Shown here piece by piece: positions 6,029 to 7,014 of a stretch of DNA of 7,014 nucleotides. Positions within the stretch are counted from its first letter, which is position 1. Every line of letters begins with the position of its first letter. The notes below the pieces were generated by a model. It had not been told where the DNA came from and ran no database searches. It was given only the letters and a program-made list of their open reading frames with translations. The stretch is from Candidatus Zixiibacteriota bacterium (lineage in GTDB: Bacteria > Zixibacteria > MSB-5A5 > GN15 > FEB-12): contig JACRAV010000116.1 of assembly GCA_016213305.1 (NCBI GenBank), forward strand, positions 1 through 7,014, read 5' to 3'. Made by a program: the position numbers and the translations under genes.

Positions 6029-7014
6029 ATGCTGAGAGTGATAAAGAGCAAACAATTTTGGGGTGTTCTGATCGCCCTGGTGCTTCTTGGGTACTGTCTG
6101 AAGGACGTGCGGATGGCCGACTTGCGCCTGCTGGGTGCCAAGATGCAGTTCCGCTACGCCCTGGCCTCGCTGGCGGCGTCGTTCGGCTATGTGATTATTC
6201 GCGGCCTTCGCTGGAAGCTTCTTCTGTCCCAACAAAAGCGAATCCCGATCATTCGCGCCGTCACCCTGTATTCGGCCGGTCAGGTCCTGAATGTCATCAT
6301 GCCCGCGCTGACCGGTCAGGTCGGGCGGGTGTTCCTGTTCGCCCGCAAGGAGGGACTCAGCAAGTCGCTTATTTTCTCGACGGTCGTGCTGGAGATTCTC
6401 TTCGATGCCGTCGCACTCATCCTGGCGATCATCTTCGGGTCGGCCATTTTCGTGATACCGAGCGAGTACCAGACTGCCGGCATCGTTCTGACCATCGCCA
6501 CCGCGTCGGGGGTCGCGATCCTGTATCTTCTTTTGCATTTTCGTGAGCGGCTCGATCTGCTCTGCCACCATCGGCTGGGCGCGCGCTGGCCCGGTGTCTA
6601 TGTCGGCGTCAAGAAATTTCTCAATTCATTCACCAAAGGAATTGAGCTTCTCCGGTCGAGCGGCCACCTGGTGGGAGGCGTGGCGCTATCGCTGATGCAG
6701 TGGGTATCGCACCTGCTGGTTATCTATTACCTGTTCCTGTCGTTCGGTTTGCATGTGTCTCTGGCCGGAGCGGCGATTGTCATGATCGTCAATACGATCG
6801 TCCTGCTCGTCCCTATCACGCCGGGGAATGCGGGTACTTTCGAAGTGGCGGTGTCCACCTCGCTCAAGGCCTTCTCGGTCGGACACACCGACGCCGTCCT
6901 GTGCGCGCTGGCGTTGCATCTGATCGACATCCTGCCTATCGTGGCCCTGGGCGTCGTGTTCTTCCGAATTGAGCATTTCTCGCTCAGGGAAATCCAGGAC
7001 AGGCATGAAGACGA
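6029..7014 (+). CDS. Flippase-like / LPG-synthase-TM family (UPF0104) membrane protein, 3' partial
   Basis: The frame is open from the ATG at 6029 to the window edge (328 complete codons, no stop seen). An in-frame TGA at 5975 bounds it upstream. GAGG at 6017-6020 serves as ribosome site. The protein is polytopic, with hydrophobic spans at about 11-24, 42-58, 75-95, 117-145, 150-170, 213-240, 244-262 and 288-313. Family landmarks are RGLRWKLLL (58-66), GQVGRVFLFARKEGLS (96-111), VVLEILFDAVAL (119-130) and VPITPGNAGTFE (261-272). This family includes the membrane half of MprF (lysyl-phosphatidylglycerol synthase/flippase) and AglD-like proteins. The usual stand-alone length is near 310-340 residues, so the gene probably ends just beyond the edge. 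No aminoacyl-transferase domain is visible. Its substrate is unknown; lipid or lipid-linked sugar handling in the inner membrane is inferred from the family. It appears separately transcribed from bat. Confidence 0.85.
   Translation, partial: MLRVIKSKQFWGVLIALVLLGYCLKDVRMADLRLLGAKMQFRYALASLAASFGYVIIRGLRWKLLLSQQKRIPIIRAVTLYSAGQVLNVIMPALTGQVGRVFLFARKEGLSKSLIFSTVVLEILFDAVALILAIIFGSAIFVIPSEYQTAGIVLTIATASGVAILYLLLHFRERLDLLCHHRLGARWPGVYVGVKKFLNSFTKGIELLRSSGHLVGGVALSLMQWVSHLLVIYYLFLSFGLHVSLAGAAIVMIVNTIVLLVPITPGNAGTFEVAVSTSLKAFSVGHTDAVLCALALHLIDILPIVALGVVFFRIEHFSLREIQDRHED

Noticed and set aside
6058..6546. Open frame on the + strand inside the flippase-like gene
   Set aside because: It is a different frame from the clearly membrane-spanning family protein starting at 6029, and its product is Arg/Gly/Asp-rich without any motif.

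Overview
The window carries most of a Bat operon, the 'Bacteroides aerotolerance' type found beside MoxR AAA+ ATPases, followed by the first part of a polytopic membrane protein. All genes read on the + strand. The genes in order are: the 3' end of a single-pass membrane protein (1-575), batA (568-1614), batB (1624-2646), batC (2639-3379), batD (3376-5202) and batE (5195-5941). After an 87-base gap comes a flippase-like / LPG-synthase-TM family gene (6029 to beyond the right edge). There are no RNA genes, mobile elements or CRISPR arrays. Coding density is close to total.

Organism: by eye the DNA is moderately GC-rich (not calculated). Starts are preceded by strong purine-rich Shine-Dalgarno sequences, and GTG and TTG starts are frequent. 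The full batA-batE order is typical of Bacteroidota and relatives and also occurs in spirochaetes and some proteobacteria. Strong Shine-Dalgarno use argues against a typical Bacteroidota. A Gram-negative bacterium elsewhere in the FCB assemblage (for example a Zixibacteria-like lineage) would fit, but this is a low-confidence inference and nothing in the window fixes taxonomy.

How the genes fit together: BatA and BatB are paired membrane-anchored von Willebrand A proteins with intact metal-binding (MIDAS) residues. Positive-inside charge places their VWA domains outside the cytoplasm. BatC is a signal-peptide TPR protein with a glutamine/lysine/aspartate-rich linker. BatD has a large exported beta-rich region, one membrane span and a cytoplasmic helical tail. 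BatE combines TPRs, two membrane spans and an SH3-like domain. Together they look like an envelope complex, probably served by a MoxR ATPase encoded to the left of the window. The biochemical job of Bat complexes is not settled, and this sequence does not settle it.

The most interesting points are: a cytoplasmic module apparently shared without gaps by the first gene and BatD; three gene junctions using the same 8-base start/stop overlap pattern; the T-poor, glutamine-coding linker of batC; and a small intergenic region where a GC-rich inverted repeat encloses the -35 box of a candidate promoter for the last gene. The operon itself is a known type, not a new system.
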